Assembly (NCBI GenBank): GCA_030377945.1
Contig: JAUCGD010000069.1
Coordinates: 1-14,832, forward strand
Origin: Desulfobacterales bacterium HSG17
GTDB lineage: Bacteria; Desulfobacterota; Desulfobacteria; Desulfobacterales; Desulfococcaceae
DNA length: 14,832 nt
Direction of reading: 5' to 3'
Shown: one piece after another, positions 1-9,681 of the stretch
How positions within the stretch are numbered: position 1 is the stretch's first letter
Layout of the letters: each line of letters starts with the position of its first letter
Position numbers and translations under genes: made by a program
Notes under the pieces: model-generated
Databases searched by the model: none
What the model was told of the DNA's origin: nothing
The model's input: only the letters and a program-made list of their open reading frames with translations

Positions 1-1871
1 CCACATATGTTTTTATTTTTTTTATAATTACCTTTTCTGTATTTTACTGGAAAAATTTTCCCATATGCTTTATAGACGGCAAAGGATTGACAAGTTTTAA
101 GAAAAACAGCGAATATATTATATGCTTTATATTACTTATTGATATTATCCTGTTATTCCGGTTCAAGGATAGATTTGAAAAAAATGTTTTTAAACTCCTT
201 GTAGGCTCAAATATCTGCACAATTATTTCAGAACTGGCATTTACATTTTATATAAGCAACTATGGATTTTCCAACCTGATAGGCCATTATTTTAAAATAT
301 TTTCCTTTTATATGATTTATAAAGCAATTGTTGAAACAGGTATTGTTAAACCCTATGATATAATATTCAGGGAACTGAAAATAAAAGAAAAAAATCTTAA
401 GCAAGCCAGGGATGCTGCTGAGGTTGCCAATAAAGCAAAAAGCGAATTTCTGGCTAATATGAGTCATGAACTCAGGACTCCTCTTAACGGTATTTTAGGA
501 TATGCCCAGATTTTAAAAATAGACAGCAGCTTGAATAAATCCCAGCAAGCAGGCTTAGATGTTATTGAACGCAGCGGAACCCATCTTTTAAGCCTGATAA
601 ATGAAATACTGGATCTTTCAAAGATTGAAGCCAGAAAAATGGAGATTCATGAATCTGTTTTTAATTTTCCTGTATTTCTTAGAGATATTGTCAGTATAAT
701 AAATGTAAAAGCAAAGCAGAAAAATATAAAGTTTTATTCGGAAATCAGCAGCAATATTCCTGAAAATATTCTTGCTGATGAAAAACGCCTGGGTCAGATT
801 TTACTAAACCTTATGAGTAATGCAGTTAAATTTACTCACAAAGGCAAGATTGTATTTACAGTTAAACAGCTTGAAGACAGGTCTGAAAATACATCTGAAA
901 ATACATCTGAAAATATATCTGAAAGTATAACAACAGGAATACTTTTTCAAATAGAAGATACAGGTATTGGAATCAGCAAAGAGCAAATGAAAGATATTTT
1001 TTCACCGTTTAAACAGGTGGGAGAATTCAGCCGTACTATTGAAGGGACCGGTCTGGGGCTTTCCATAAGTCAAAAGCTTGTGAGGATGATGGGCAGTGAA
1101 CTGCATGTTAAAAGCAGTGTTGGCAAAGGCAGTATTTTTGGATTTGAACTGGACATGGCTGAAGTCTCGGAAACCCTGGATATTAAAAAATCAGTTCATA
1201 AAAAAATTATTGGTGTTAAAAGCGAAAAAAAGAAAATCCTGGTAGTTGACGATAAACAAGAAAACCGGGGTGTTCTTCTAAGCCTGCTTTCACCGCTGGG
1301 ATTTGAAATAATGGAAGCTTCTGACGGAGAGCAGGGATTTGACAGGGCTTTGGAATTTATGCCTGATCTTGTTTTCATGGATCTGGTAATGCCCAAAATA
1401 GACGGATTTGAAGCTACCCGAAAGATAAGACAATCTCCAAAATTGAAACATGTCAAGGTGGTTGCGGTTTCCGCAAGCACTTCCCTTTCTCCCCAGGAGA
1501 TAATTGGCAAAAGCAACTTTAACGGTTTTATTCCAAAGCCGGTGCAATTAGAGGAAATATTTAAAAGCCTTGAAACTCATTTGTCCCTGGAATGGTTATA
1601 TGAAGATTTGTATAAAAATCAGGAAAAAGATGAAAAAGAAGATAATAAACAAAACAAAGAGATTTTGCTGCCGCCTCTTTCAGATATGGAAACCTTGTAT
1701 AAATCTTTGCGCGGGGGAGATATTGTGGCCCTTCGCAGACAACTGGATGATTTGGAAAATAAAAGCAGTCAATACACCTCCTTTGTTAAACAGCTCAAAG
1801 ATATGGCAGCCACATTTCAACTGCGCCGAATCCGGGAACTTTTGGAAGAATATATGGGAATAAAAAAATGA
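1..1871 (+). CDS. MASE3 hybrid sensor histidine kinase (5' end outside window)
   Basis: Membrane hybrid kinase, partial at its start. The reading frame is open from base 3 with no stop. The codons before the TTG at 87 encode hydrophobic, MASE3-like sequence, so 87 is not the true start. The N-terminal part (bases 3-~370) has several membrane segments and the MASE3 ending (SNLIGHYFK, then KPYD-FREL). A short coiled coil follows, then HisKA with SHELRTP (phospho-His codon 465-467), HATPase with an N box (NLMSNAVKF), EDTGIGIS and EGTGLGLS, and a receiver with the DD pair at 1248-1253, phospho-Asp codon 1380-1382 and the conserved Lys in FIPKPV. A helical tail of about 65 residues ends the protein; it lacks a phosphotransfer His. 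MASE3 is a known membrane sensor domain whose ligand is not established. Its stop overlaps the next start (ATGA), so co-translation is likely. Confidence 0.93.
   Translation, partial: TYVFIFFIITFSVFYWKNFPICFIDGKGLTSFKKNSEYIICFILLIDIILLFRFKDRFEKNVFKLLVGSNICTIISELAFTFYISNYGFSNLIGHYFKIFSFYMIYKAIVETGIVKPYDIIFRELKIKEKNLKQARDAAEVANKAKSEFLANMSHELRTPLNGILGYAQILKIDSSLNKSQQAGLDVIERSGTHLLSLINEILDLSKIEARKMEIHESVFNFPVFLRDIVSIINVKAKQKNIKFYSEISSNIPENILADEKRLGQILLNLMSNAVKFTHKGKIVFTVKQLEDRSENTSENTSENISESITTGILFQIEDTGIGISKEQMKDIFSPFKQVGEFSRTIEGTGLGLSISQKLVRMMGSELHVKSSVGKGSIFGFELDMAEVSETLDIKKSVHKKIIGVKSEKKKILVVDDKQENRGVLLSLLSPLGFEIMEASDGEQGFDRALEFMPDLVFMDLVMPKIDGFEATRKIRQSPKLKHVKVVAVSASTSLSPQEIIGKSNFNGFIPKPVQLEEIFKSLETHLSLEWLYEDLYKNQEKDEKEDNKQNKEILLPPLSDMETLYKSLRGGDIVALRRQLDDLENKSSQYTSFVKQLKDMAATFQLRRIRELLEEYMGIKK
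882..925 (+). repeat. 12-bp in-frame tandem repeat in the kinase ATPase domain
   Basis: Units TCTGAAAATACA (882-893), the same (894-905), TCTGAAAATATA (906-917) and a partial TCTGAAAG (918-925). They encode a Ser-Glu-Asn-Thr-like tetrapeptide repeat between the N box and the EDTGIGIS motif, probably a surface loop. Slippage in multiples of 12 bp would keep the frame. Confidence 0.9.
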
Positions 1872-3847
1872 ATTTAAACGATATAAAAGGATCCAAAATC
1901 CTGATTGTAGATGATAATCCTGGAAATCTGGGTGTATTGTTTGACTATTTAAGCAAACTGGAATTTATTATTCTTGTGGCTCAAACCGGTGAAGATGCGC
2001 TGGAACTTGTTGGTGAAAACATGCCTGATATAATTCTTTTGGATATTCTTATGCCTGGTATTGACGGATTTGAAACCTGCCAAAGATTAAAAGCCACTAA
2101 TAAAACCTGGGATATTCCCGTACTTTTTATAAGCTCACTTTCGGAAACTATTGATAAGGTAAAAGGCTTTGAAGCAGGAGGTGTTGATTATATTACAAAA
2201 CCTTTTCAACAAGAAGAAGTGCTGGCACGTATTAAAACCCATCTAAATTTAAGAAATTTAAAAAATCAGCTAAAAAAGCAAAATGAGAATCTGCTCCAGG
2301 AGATTGGTGAACGAAAAAAAGCAGAAAAAGAATCCAGGATTGCAAAAGAAGATGCAGAATCGGCAAGCCGTGCAAAAAGTGCTTTTCTTGCAAATATGTC
2401 CCATGAAATCCGCACACCTATGAATGCAATTATGGGTTTTACAGATATCCTGGAACAAAAGATTGTTGATAAAGAACAAAAACAATATCTGTCTTTAATC
2501 AGGGCAGGAGGAAAATCCCTGCTTTCCCTTATAAATGATATTTTAGACCTTTCAAAAATTGAAGCCGGAAAGCTTGAGCCTGAATATACAGCCGCAGATA
2601 TTTGTGCTGTTTTGGAAGATATTAAAAATATCTTTTCTTACAAAATCAAGGAAAAAAAATTGGACTTTATACTGGAAACAGATCCGAATTTACAGACCCC
2701 CCTTTTTTTTGATGAAACACGAATTCGACAGATACTTCTCAACCTGGTTGGCAATGCAATCAAATTTACGGAATCAGGTTATGTAAAGCTAATTGTGAAA
2801 GGCCGCCGGCCAAATACTAAAACAAATATGACAGATATAATATTCTCGGTCGAAGATACTGGAATCGGAATACCCGAAGATCAGAGAGAATTGATATTTA
2901 AACCCTTTGAGCAGCAAAAAGGCCAGTGTAATTCCAAGTATGGCGGTACCGGGCTTGGTCTTTCAATTACAAAACGCCTGGTTGAGATAATGGGCGGAAC
3001 TATTTCCGTTGATGGGCGGCAAGACATGGGGAGTATATTTTCAGTTAGTATAAAAAACATTCGTATTGCAGGGCAATGTATTTTACCTGAGAAAAAAAAT
3101 CTGGAGAAAAATAATAATGATGCTGATTTAATTATTTTTGATAAAGCACTTATTATGATTGCAGATGATTTTGTTGATAATCGTATGCTTCTGATGGAAT
3201 ATCTAAAAAAGTTTCATTTCAGATTTATAGAAGCAGAAAACGGCAGGGAAGCTGTTGAAATGGCAAAATCTCACCTTCCTGACCTTATTTTAATGGATAT
3301 AAGAATGCCAATAATTGATGGACGTGATGCAGCCAGGATACTCAAAAATTTTGATAAAACAAAAAATATTCCTGTTATTGCCGTAACAGCCTCAGCAATG
3401 AAAGCTTCGGAAAAAGAAATTAATTCCCTTTGTGACGGGTATCTTAAAAAGCCTGTGAGTAAAACTGATCTGATTTTTGAAATATCAAAATTTTTAAAAT
3501 ATTCAATTAATAACTCAGACCGGGTAGATGAAGAATCTCGTGAAAAAACAAAACAAAGTACAGGAAATATAATTCACCCTGAAACACTGAAAAGATTGCC
3601 TGAACTACATAAAATTTTAAAAGAAATGATCGTATTTCATAAAAATATATCTGAAATTCTTACAATTAACGATATTGACGATTTTGCAAATCAAATGATT
3701 AACCTGGGAGCGGAATATAAATATGACTACCTTGCTGAATGGGGAAAACAACTGGTATTCCAGGCAGGGATGTTTGATATGGAGGCAATTTCCGAAACCC
3801 TGAAACAATTTCATGATATAATTAAAAATATCAAGGATTTAATATGA
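1868..3847 (+). CDS. Soluble hybrid histidine kinase, REC-HisKA-HATPase-REC
   Basis: Cytoplasmic hybrid kinase of 659 residues without membrane segments. Receiver 1 spans about residues 9-126 (D15/D16, phospho-acceptor D59, K111). A charged coiled coil (about 128-170) leads into HisKA with SHEIRTP (H179). HATPase follows with N292/N296, VEDTGIGIP (about 328-336) and GGTGLGLS (about 359-366). Receiver 2 spans about 427-542 (D433/D434, D477, K528). A helical tail (about 568-659) resembles the second half of an HPt domain, but the usual phospho-His position is Asn (FANQM, N608). The start is fixed by the ATGA overlap with the preceding kinase; only a weak GGGA lies upstream, consistent with coupling. 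The N-terminal receiver suggests it takes phosphoryl groups from another kinase, probably one of its neighbours (inference). From HisKA to the tail it is clearly paralogous to the next gene. Confidence 0.95.
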   Translation: MNLNDIKGSKILIVDDNPGNLGVLFDYLSKLEFIILVAQTGEDALELVGENMPDIILLDILMPGIDGFETCQRLKATNKTWDIPVLFISSLSETIDKVKGFEAGGVDYITKPFQQEEVLARIKTHLNLRNLKNQLKKQNENLLQEIGERKKAEKESRIAKEDAESASRAKSAFLANMSHEIRTPMNAIMGFTDILEQKIVDKEQKQYLSLIRAGGKSLLSLINDILDLSKIEAGKLEPEYTAADICAVLEDIKNIFSYKIKEKKLDFILETDPNLQTPLFFDETRIRQILLNLVGNAIKFTESGYVKLIVKGRRPNTKTNMTDIIFSVEDTGIGIPEDQRELIFKPFEQQKGQCNSKYGGTGLGLSITKRLVEIMGGTISVDGRQDMGSIFSVSIKNIRIAGQCILPEKKNLEKNNNDADLIIFDKALIMIADDFVDNRMLLMEYLKKFHFRFIEAENGREAVEMAKSHLPDLILMDIRMPIIDGRDAARILKNFDKTKNIPVIAVTASAMKASEKEINSLCDGYLKKPVSKTDLIFEISKFLKYSINNSDRVDEESREKTKQSTGNIIHPETLKRLPELHKILKEMIVFHKNISEILTINDIDDFANQMINLGAEYKYDYLAEWGKQLVFQAGMFDMEAISETLKQFHDIIKNIKDLI

Positions 3848-6738
3848 AAAGTTTCAAATCTGAACAAATAAAAGAAAGGACAGTTCCCCTGCCCAGGCTG
3901 GCAGCAACTGTTTTTATTGTCTGGACACTGCTTATGGCAGGGTCATTTGGCTGGAATATAGCCAATGAAAAAACGCAGAATTATGAGCTGGCAATAAATA
4001 ATGCACACTCTAATTTTAATAAAAATCTTGCACTTCGCCTGTGGGCAACAAACCACGGGGGAGTTTACGTTCCGGCAAATGAAAGAACTCCTTCAAATCC
4101 TTATTTAACTCATGTTCAAGAAAGGGATATAACCACCCCTTCAGGTGTAAATCTTACCCTGATGAATCCTGCATATATTATGCGGCAGATTATGGAACAA
4201 TATTCTGAACTATACGGAATCAAGGGAAGATTTAAAAGCCTTAAACCTTTAAATCCTGCAAATACTCCTGATGAATGGGAAGAAAAAGCTCTTTTGTTTT
4301 TTGAAAAAGGAATTAAAGAATTTTCCGAAATCACTTCTATTGACAATCATTTATATTTAAGGTTTATACGCCCGGTCATTACCCAAAAAGGATGTCTGAA
4401 ATGCCACGGACACCAGGGATATAAAGTCAATGATATAAGAGGAGCCATGAGCATATCAGTACCAATGAAACCATACCTGGGCTTGCAGAAAAAAGCTGTA
4501 ATTACAATGAGTTTAACACATACAATGATCTGGATACTCGGAATTATCGCTATTGTTTTTTATTTGAAAAAAATCAAGATATGGACTGTCTCTATTATAA
4601 CAGCAGAAGATGAGCTGAAACAGCATCAAGAACATCTTGAAGAACTGGTGGCAGACCGGACCAAAGAGTTGTTTAAAGCAAATGAACAATTACAGGCTGA
4701 AATTAATGAGCGCCGGGGTGTGGAAGAAGATCTTCGAATCAGACTTGAAACCCTGGTCTCCCTGAATAAAATGACTGATTTTACAAAAGAGGAAATAGCT
4801 GACTATGTTCTTAATGAATGTGTTTTGCTTACTAAAAGCGGCCTGGGGATTATCTGTCTTGATATTCATGAAGGCGACAATTTTTCCTGCACCTGGTCAA
4901 GAGCTTCCATGAAAAATTGTTCTATTATTGATAAGGCTGAATACTTTCCATTTTCCAGGGAAATGCTTTATATTGAAGCTATTAACAGACGTGAACCCTT
5001 TGTTGTTAATAATTACAACGGTAATTTTATTCATCAGGACAAGGATGATAAATATATAGAGATTATACGATATATAACAATACCTGTTATTGAAAAAGAC
5101 AAGGTAGTTGCAATAGCAGCAGTGGCAAATAAAGAGGATGATTATAATGAGTCGGACATAAACCAGTTCAGCCTTCTTATTGATGCCATGTGGAAACATA
5201 TAAAAAAAGAGGATATTACAAAGGAACTTTTTGCTGCTAAAGAGGCTGCTGAAGCTGCCAATCAAGCCAAAAGCGAATTTCTTGCAAATATGAGTCACGA
5301 AATCAGAACCCCCATGAATGCTATACTGGGTTTTACTGAAATCTTAGGAGAAAAGCTGAACGATAAAGCCAATCTTCAATATATTTCATCCATAAGAGCA
5401 GCAGGAAGATCTTTACTCGGACTTATCTGTGATATTCTTGATCTGTCTAAAATCGAAGCAGGAAAACTCAAACCTGAATATAATGAAGTTAATCTGACTT
5501 CAATGCTTCAGGAAATTGAACAGATATTTTCTTATAAAACCGGGGAAAAAGGTCTTGATTTCAAGTTTAAGCTGGATAAATCAATTCCTCAAAGTATTAT
5601 ATTTGATGAAATACGTTTGCGCCAGATTTTACTTAACCTTGTTGGAAATGCTGTAAAATTTACAGAATCAGGATATGTAAAACTGGAAGCAGAATGCGAA
5701 TATCCATATAATGAAAACTGTTTTGCCGATCTTATATTCACAATTGAAGACAGCGGCATAGGAATCCCGAAAGATCAAAGAGAGATCATATTCAACCCTT
5801 TTGAACAGCAAAAAGGACAGGTTCATGCTTCTTTTGGGGGAACCGGTTTAGGACTGTCCATTACAAAGCGATTAACTGAAATGTTAAACGGAGAAATATA
5901 TATAAGCGGAGAAACAGGTAAAGGCAGTATATTTTGTTTAACATTCAGAAAAGTTGAATTTGTAAAGAATTTACAGCCAGTGGAGAATAATGACAATGAA
6001 TCCCTTTCCATATTTTTTGGAAAAGCAAAAATTCTTATAGCTGATGATATTCAATTTAACAGGGAGCTGATAAAAGGCTATCTGGATTTTCCTGAAATTA
6101 CCATTATTGAGGCTGAAAATGGAAAAGAGGCTGTTGACCTGGCAAAAAAGATTTTGCCTGATCTTATAATCATGGATATTAAAATGCCGGTCTTTGACGG
6201 ATATGAAGCTGTTAAAATAATAAAAGCAGACACAGAGTTAAAACACATTCCTGTTATTGCACTGACTGCCGGGGCCATGAAAGACAATGTTATAAAAATG
6301 CAAAGCATATTTAACGATTATTTATTAAAACCCGTGAGCAAATCCGAACTTATTTTCTCATTAAAAAAATTTTTAAAATATAGAAACCAGAAATATATAA
6401 ATCAGGAGCATATACAGGAACATATATTAGAAGATAATAAATCCTTTTCCCAGGCACTTTCCCATGAAACCCTTGAAAGGCTGCCGGAATTGACAGATAT
6501 TCTGGAAAAAAATATTCAAAGATGTAAAGATATTGCCGAAATATTAACCATTAATGAGATTGATGAATTTGCAAAAGAAATGAAAGATTTGGGGGAAAAC
6601 TACAAATACCCCCTGCTTTTCCAATGGGCCGAGACTCTGGAGGCTCAATCAAGAAATTTTGACATGGAATCTCTGCCCCAAACCCTTGATAGATTTGAAC
6701 AGATATTCAAAAATTTAAAAACACATACCCCCTTTTAG
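3844..6738 (+). CDS. Heme-c DUF3365/GAF hybrid sensor histidine kinase
   Basis: Membrane hybrid kinase of 964 residues. Membrane segment 1 (about 19-40) and segment 2 (about 217-241) bracket a periplasmic DUF3365 (Tll0287-like) domain with one CxxCH heme-c motif (C184, C187, H188; codons 4393-4407). A coiled coil (about 253-300), a GAF domain (about 300-455) and a second short helix precede HisKA with SHEIRTP (H485). HATPase follows with N598/N602, IEDSGIGIP and GGTGLGLS. The receiver spans about 727-842 (D734/D735, D778, K829). The tail (about 873-960) matches that of the preceding kinase, with Lys at the HPt His position (FAKEM, K911). The start ATG overlaps the upstream stop (ATGA) and has AAGGA at 3833-3837. 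A periplasmic c-type heme implies sensing of redox state or a small gas such as NO or CO (inference); a second input could come through GAF. Confidence 0.95.
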   Translation: MKSFKSEQIKERTVPLPRLAATVFIVWTLLMAGSFGWNIANEKTQNYELAINNAHSNFNKNLALRLWATNHGGVYVPANERTPSNPYLTHVQERDITTPSGVNLTLMNPAYIMRQIMEQYSELYGIKGRFKSLKPLNPANTPDEWEEKALLFFEKGIKEFSEITSIDNHLYLRFIRPVITQKGCLKCHGHQGYKVNDIRGAMSISVPMKPYLGLQKKAVITMSLTHTMIWILGIIAIVFYLKKIKIWTVSIITAEDELKQHQEHLEELVADRTKELFKANEQLQAEINERRGVEEDLRIRLETLVSLNKMTDFTKEEIADYVLNECVLLTKSGLGIICLDIHEGDNFSCTWSRASMKNCSIIDKAEYFPFSREMLYIEAINRREPFVVNNYNGNFIHQDKDDKYIEIIRYITIPVIEKDKVVAIAAVANKEDDYNESDINQFSLLIDAMWKHIKKEDITKELFAAKEAAEAANQAKSEFLANMSHEIRTPMNAILGFTEILGEKLNDKANLQYISSIRAAGRSLLGLICDILDLSKIEAGKLKPEYNEVNLTSMLQEIEQIFSYKTGEKGLDFKFKLDKSIPQSIIFDEIRLRQILLNLVGNAVKFTESGYVKLEAECEYPYNENCFADLIFTIEDSGIGIPKDQREIIFNPFEQQKGQVHASFGGTGLGLSITKRLTEMLNGEIYISGETGKGSIFCLTFRKVEFVKNLQPVENNDNESLSIFFGKAKILIADDIQFNRELIKGYLDFPEITIIEAENGKEAVDLAKKILPDLIIMDIKMPVFDGYEAVKIIKADTELKHIPVIALTAGAMKDNVIKMQSIFNDYLLKPVSKSELIFSLKKFLKYRNQKYINQEHIQEHILEDNKSFSQALSHETLERLPELTDILEKNIQRCKDIAEILTINEIDEFAKEMKDLGENYKYPLLFQWAETLEAQSRNFDMESLPQTLDRFEQIFKNLKTHTPF
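4393..4407 (+). other. CxxCH heme-c attachment motif codons
   Basis: Encodes Cys-Leu-Lys-Cys-His within DUF3365, followed by a DIRGAMS-type segment usual for this domain. This is the only CxxCH in the kinase and lies on the predicted periplasmic side, where cytochrome c maturation occurs. Confidence 0.88.
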
Positions 6739-6741
6739 ACA

Positions 6742-6747
6742 AAGGAG
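6742..6747 (+). promoter_or_regulatory. Strong Shine-Dalgarno AAGGAG
   Basis: AAGGAG seven bases before the ATG at 6755, in the 16-nt gap after the heme-c kinase. This is the only real gap in the six-gene array, so this gene can initiate on its own rather than purely by coupling. Confidence 0.85.
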
Positions 6748-6754
6748 ATTTTTT

Positions 6755-7855
6755 ATGAGCAGCCATATAGAAACAGATGCACGCATTCTAATAGTAGATG
6801 ATACACCTCAGAATACACAAATCCTGGGGACAATATTATTAAAAGAAGGGTATAAGATCAATGTTGCCAGAAACGGCAGACATGCCCTTGATGTAATTGA
6901 AAAAATACTTCCTGATATAATACTGCTGGATGTCATGATGCCGGATCTGGATGGATTTGAAACCTGCAAAATACTCAAGTCTTCCCTGAAAACAAAGAAC
7001 ATACCCATCATTTTTCTGACTGCAAGAACAGATACAGAAGATATTATCAAGGGTTTTGATCTTGGAGCTGTTGATTATGTAACAAAGCCTTTTAACTCAA
7101 CAGAACTTCTCATGAGAGTCCGTACACACCTGGATCTGAAATTCAGTAAGGAAATGATTGAAAAAGTCAGTAATGAACAAAAAGAGCTGCTCCATGTACT
7201 TTGCCATGACCTTGCCAATCCTTTTAATGCCATGATTTCGGTTATGAGTGTTGCTGAAGATCATTCTAAATTCGATTCTTATAAAAAGGATCTTCTGTCA
7301 GCTGCAAAAAGCGGTATTGATATAATAAAGCTGGTAAGGGATATGCGCTCCCTGGAAGATAAAAAACTGAACCTTATTAATACCAGTATGCTTTATTCAA
7401 TAGCCCAGTCCTTTTTTCTGCTTGGCAGCCTGTTTACTAAAAAAAATATTGAGCTTGTAATTAATATTGATGAGGATATTGAAGTGATTGCAGAGCATTC
7501 TTCTTTTATCAATTCTGTATTAAATAACATATTTACCAATGCTATCAAATTTTCTTATCCAAATTCAAAGATAATTGTCAGTGCAGAAAAGAAAGATCAA
7601 TACGCATACCTTTGCATAAGGGATTTTGGAATAGGAATATCGGAAAACATGGTAAAAAATCTTTTTAACATCAGTAAAAACAACAGCAGACCAGGCACAG
7701 TCGGAGAAGAGGGAACCGGTTTTGGTATGCCGATTATAAAGAAATTTCTCAGAGCTTACGGAGGAGATATTGAAATAATTTCAACAGATGAATCTTTAAA
7801 TACAGGTAATCATGGCACTGATGTTAAACTGAAATTAAGGATAGGAGAAAAATAA
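6755..7855 (+). CDS. Response regulator/histidine kinase (REC-HisKA-HATPase)
   Basis: Soluble kinase of 366 residues. An N-terminal receiver (about 10-127: D15/D16, D59, K111) is followed by a short helix and a dimerisation domain with HDLANP (H151, codon 7205-7207). HATPase spans about 245-360 with N262, IRDFGIGI and GEEGTGFGMPII. The H-box is the HDL-x-NP variant, unlike the SHEIRTP or SHELRTP of the three upstream kinases, so it is not a recent copy of them. With the receiver at the front and no C-terminal receiver or effector domain, it may act as a receiver-controlled kinase that collects phosphate from upstream hybrids (inference). Its TAA overlaps the next ATG (TAATG), tying it translationally to the binding-protein gene. 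Confidence 0.93.
   Translation: MSSHIETDARILIVDDTPQNTQILGTILLKEGYKINVARNGRHALDVIEKILPDIILLDVMMPDLDGFETCKILKSSLKTKNIPIIFLTARTDTEDIIKGFDLGAVDYVTKPFNSTELLMRVRTHLDLKFSKEMIEKVSNEQKELLHVLCHDLANPFNAMISVMSVAEDHSKFDSYKKDLLSAAKSGIDIIKLVRDMRSLEDKKLNLINTSMLYSIAQSFFLLGSLFTKKNIELVINIDEDIEVIAEHSSFINSVLNNIFTNAIKFSYPNSKIIVSAEKKDQYAYLCIRDFGIGISENMVKNLFNISKNNSRPGTVGEEGTGFGMPIIKKFLRAYGGDIEIISTDESLNTGNHGTDVKLKLRIGEK
7843..7847 (+). promoter_or_regulatory. Ribosome binding site AGGAG for binding-protein gene
   Basis: AGGAG lies inside the last codons of the preceding kinase, seven bases before the ATG at 7855. It supports that start over the in-frame Met codon at 7876, although either would leave a working signal peptide. 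Confidence 0.75.
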
Positions 7856-9681
7856 TGATTTATTTTAGAAAAACAATGACCAATTTTATAAAAACAATTA
7901 TTATTCTATCAATAATACTCTGTCATATACCGTCATTTGCCCAGTCAAAACTGCCTGATGACATTCAATGGCTTAGCAATGAATCTGACCCGGTGTTTGC
8001 TTCTCATGATGCAAAAAAGGGCGGCACTTTTAATACTGCTGTCATGAGTTTTCCCCTGACCTTTCGCACAGTGGGGCCTGATTCCAACAGCAGTTTCAGA
8101 AGTGCAATTTTAGGAAACCGGCTCAGCCTTATCGGCCTTCATCCCAACACTTTGAATATTATACCTGAGCTTGCCACACACTGGGCTTTTGACAAAGATA
8201 AAAAGACCATGTACTTCAAGCTCAACCCCAAAGCCAGATGGTCAGACGGCAAACCCGTAACAGCAGGCGATTTTGCCTATACCCTGGAATTTATGCGTTC
8301 AAAGCATATTATAGCGCCCTGGTATAATGATTATTACACCAAAGAGATTGAAAAGGTCATTGTTTATGACGATCATACCTTAGCTGTTGTTAGTGCCAAA
8401 GCAGTGCCTGACCTTCATTTAAAACTCAGCCTGTCGCCCTTGCCCAGACATTTTTACGATACCCTGAATAAGGATTTTGTGAAAAAATATAACTGGAAAA
8501 TTGTTCCCAATACCGGAGCTTACCAGATTTCCGATTTTAAAAAAGGTAAATTTGTTAAATTCAAACGCAAAAAAGACTGGTGGGCAAAAGACCTGATGTA
8601 TTTTAAAAATCGCTTTAATGTGGACAGGGTTAAATTTGATGTTGTCAGGGATTTTAATATTATGTGGGAATATTTTAAAAAAGCAAAAATAGATTCATTT
8701 GCCCTGACAATACCCCAGTATTGGCATATAAAATCAAATATTCCTGAGTTTCAAAAAGGATATATTAATAAAATCTGGTTTTTTAACGATACCCAGCAGT
8801 CAGCCCAGGGTTTATGGCTGAATCAGGATAAAGAGATATTTAAGGACAGGAATGTGCGCTATGCTTTTGCCCATGCAATGAATATTGAAAAGGTTATTGA
8901 ACAGGTGCTTCGCAATGATTATTTCAGGCTTGAAAACGCTAATGTGGGATACGGGCCCTATTCAAACAGCAATATCCGTGCAAGGCGATTTAATATAAAT
9001 AAAGTAGAGCAATACATGACAGACTCAGGATGGAAACGCGGTAATGACGGCATATGGGAAAAAGATGGGAAACGCTTTTCCGTGGAAGTATCTTACAGTC
9101 ATGAGGAACATACACCACGCCTTGTGGTATTAAAAGAAGATGCGAAAAAAGCAGGCATAGAACTCAAACTCAGCAAACTTGACCCTTCAGCAGCATATAA
9201 AAAGGTTATGGAAAAGAAACATGATACAGCCTGGATGGGATGGAGTACATCCCTGAGACCAAGATTCTGGGAACATTATCATTCAATAAATGCCCACAAA
9301 CCCCAGACCAACAACATAACAAATACAGATGACCCTGAACTGGATAAAATGATAGATAGATACAGAAATTCCCTTGACGAGCAGGAAAGAATAGACCTGT
9401 CTTTGAAATTACAGGAAAAGGTACATGAAATCGGTTCTTTTGTACCCACTTTCATGGTTCCCTACGTGCGCCAGGCATACTGGAGATGGTGGAAACTGCC
9501 AGCTCCTCCAGGTACAAAGGTTTCAGGAGATATATTTAGTCCTTTTGACAGCAGCACAGGAGGCTTGTTCTGGTATGATAAGGAGCTTCATAAACAGACA
9601 AAAAAAGCCATGAAAAAAAGAACGACCTATCCCCCTGTAACCATAAAAGACGAAACCTTTAAAATGAAGTTTTTAAATTGA
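7855..9681 (+). CDS. Family-5 extracellular solute-binding protein, YejA-like
   Basis: Periplasmic substrate-binding protein of a peptide/nickel-type ABC importer (SBP_bac_5), 608 residues, matching the large YejA-like subgroup. The signal peptide has Arg/Lys, a hydrophobic core (about 11-25) and a probable type-I cleavage after SFA (A29); there is no lipobox, so it is likely soluble in the periplasm. Family landmarks: AKKGGTF near the mature N-terminus, LNPKARWSDGKPVTAGDF, a GAYQISDFKKGKFVKF-type strand, a DWW patch, and FKDRNVRYAFAHAMNIEKV. The substrate is probably an oligopeptide but cannot be read from sequence. Related loci usually encode two permeases between this protein and the ATPase; here the ATPase gene follows directly. 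Being coupled to sensor kinases, it might also or instead present ligand to a sensor (inference). Confidence 0.93.
   Translation: MIYFRKTMTNFIKTIIILSIILCHIPSFAQSKLPDDIQWLSNESDPVFASHDAKKGGTFNTAVMSFPLTFRTVGPDSNSSFRSAILGNRLSLIGLHPNTLNIIPELATHWAFDKDKKTMYFKLNPKARWSDGKPVTAGDFAYTLEFMRSKHIIAPWYNDYYTKEIEKVIVYDDHTLAVVSAKAVPDLHLKLSLSPLPRHFYDTLNKDFVKKYNWKIVPNTGAYQISDFKKGKFVKFKRKKDWWAKDLMYFKNRFNVDRVKFDVVRDFNIMWEYFKKAKIDSFALTIPQYWHIKSNIPEFQKGYINKIWFFNDTQQSAQGLWLNQDKEIFKDRNVRYAFAHAMNIEKVIEQVLRNDYFRLENANVGYGPYSNSNIRARRFNINKVEQYMTDSGWKRGNDGIWEKDGKRFSVEVSYSHEEHTPRLVVLKEDAKKAGIELKLSKLDPSAAYKKVMEKKHDTAWMGWSTSLRPRFWEHYHSINAHKPQTNNITNTDDPELDKMIDRYRNSLDEQERIDLSLKLQEKVHEIGSFVPTFMVPYVRQAYWRWWKLPAPPGTKVSGDIFSPFDSSTGGLFWYDKELHKQTKKAMKKRTTYPPVTIKDETFKMKFLN

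Noticed and set aside
87..89. TTG as the start of the first kinase
   Set aside because: The frame is open to the window edge and upstream codons continue the MASE3-like membrane domain.
4897..5298. 133-codon minus-strand frame inside the heme-c kinase
   Set aside because: It lies antisense to GAF and HisKA coding sequence and shows no family motif.
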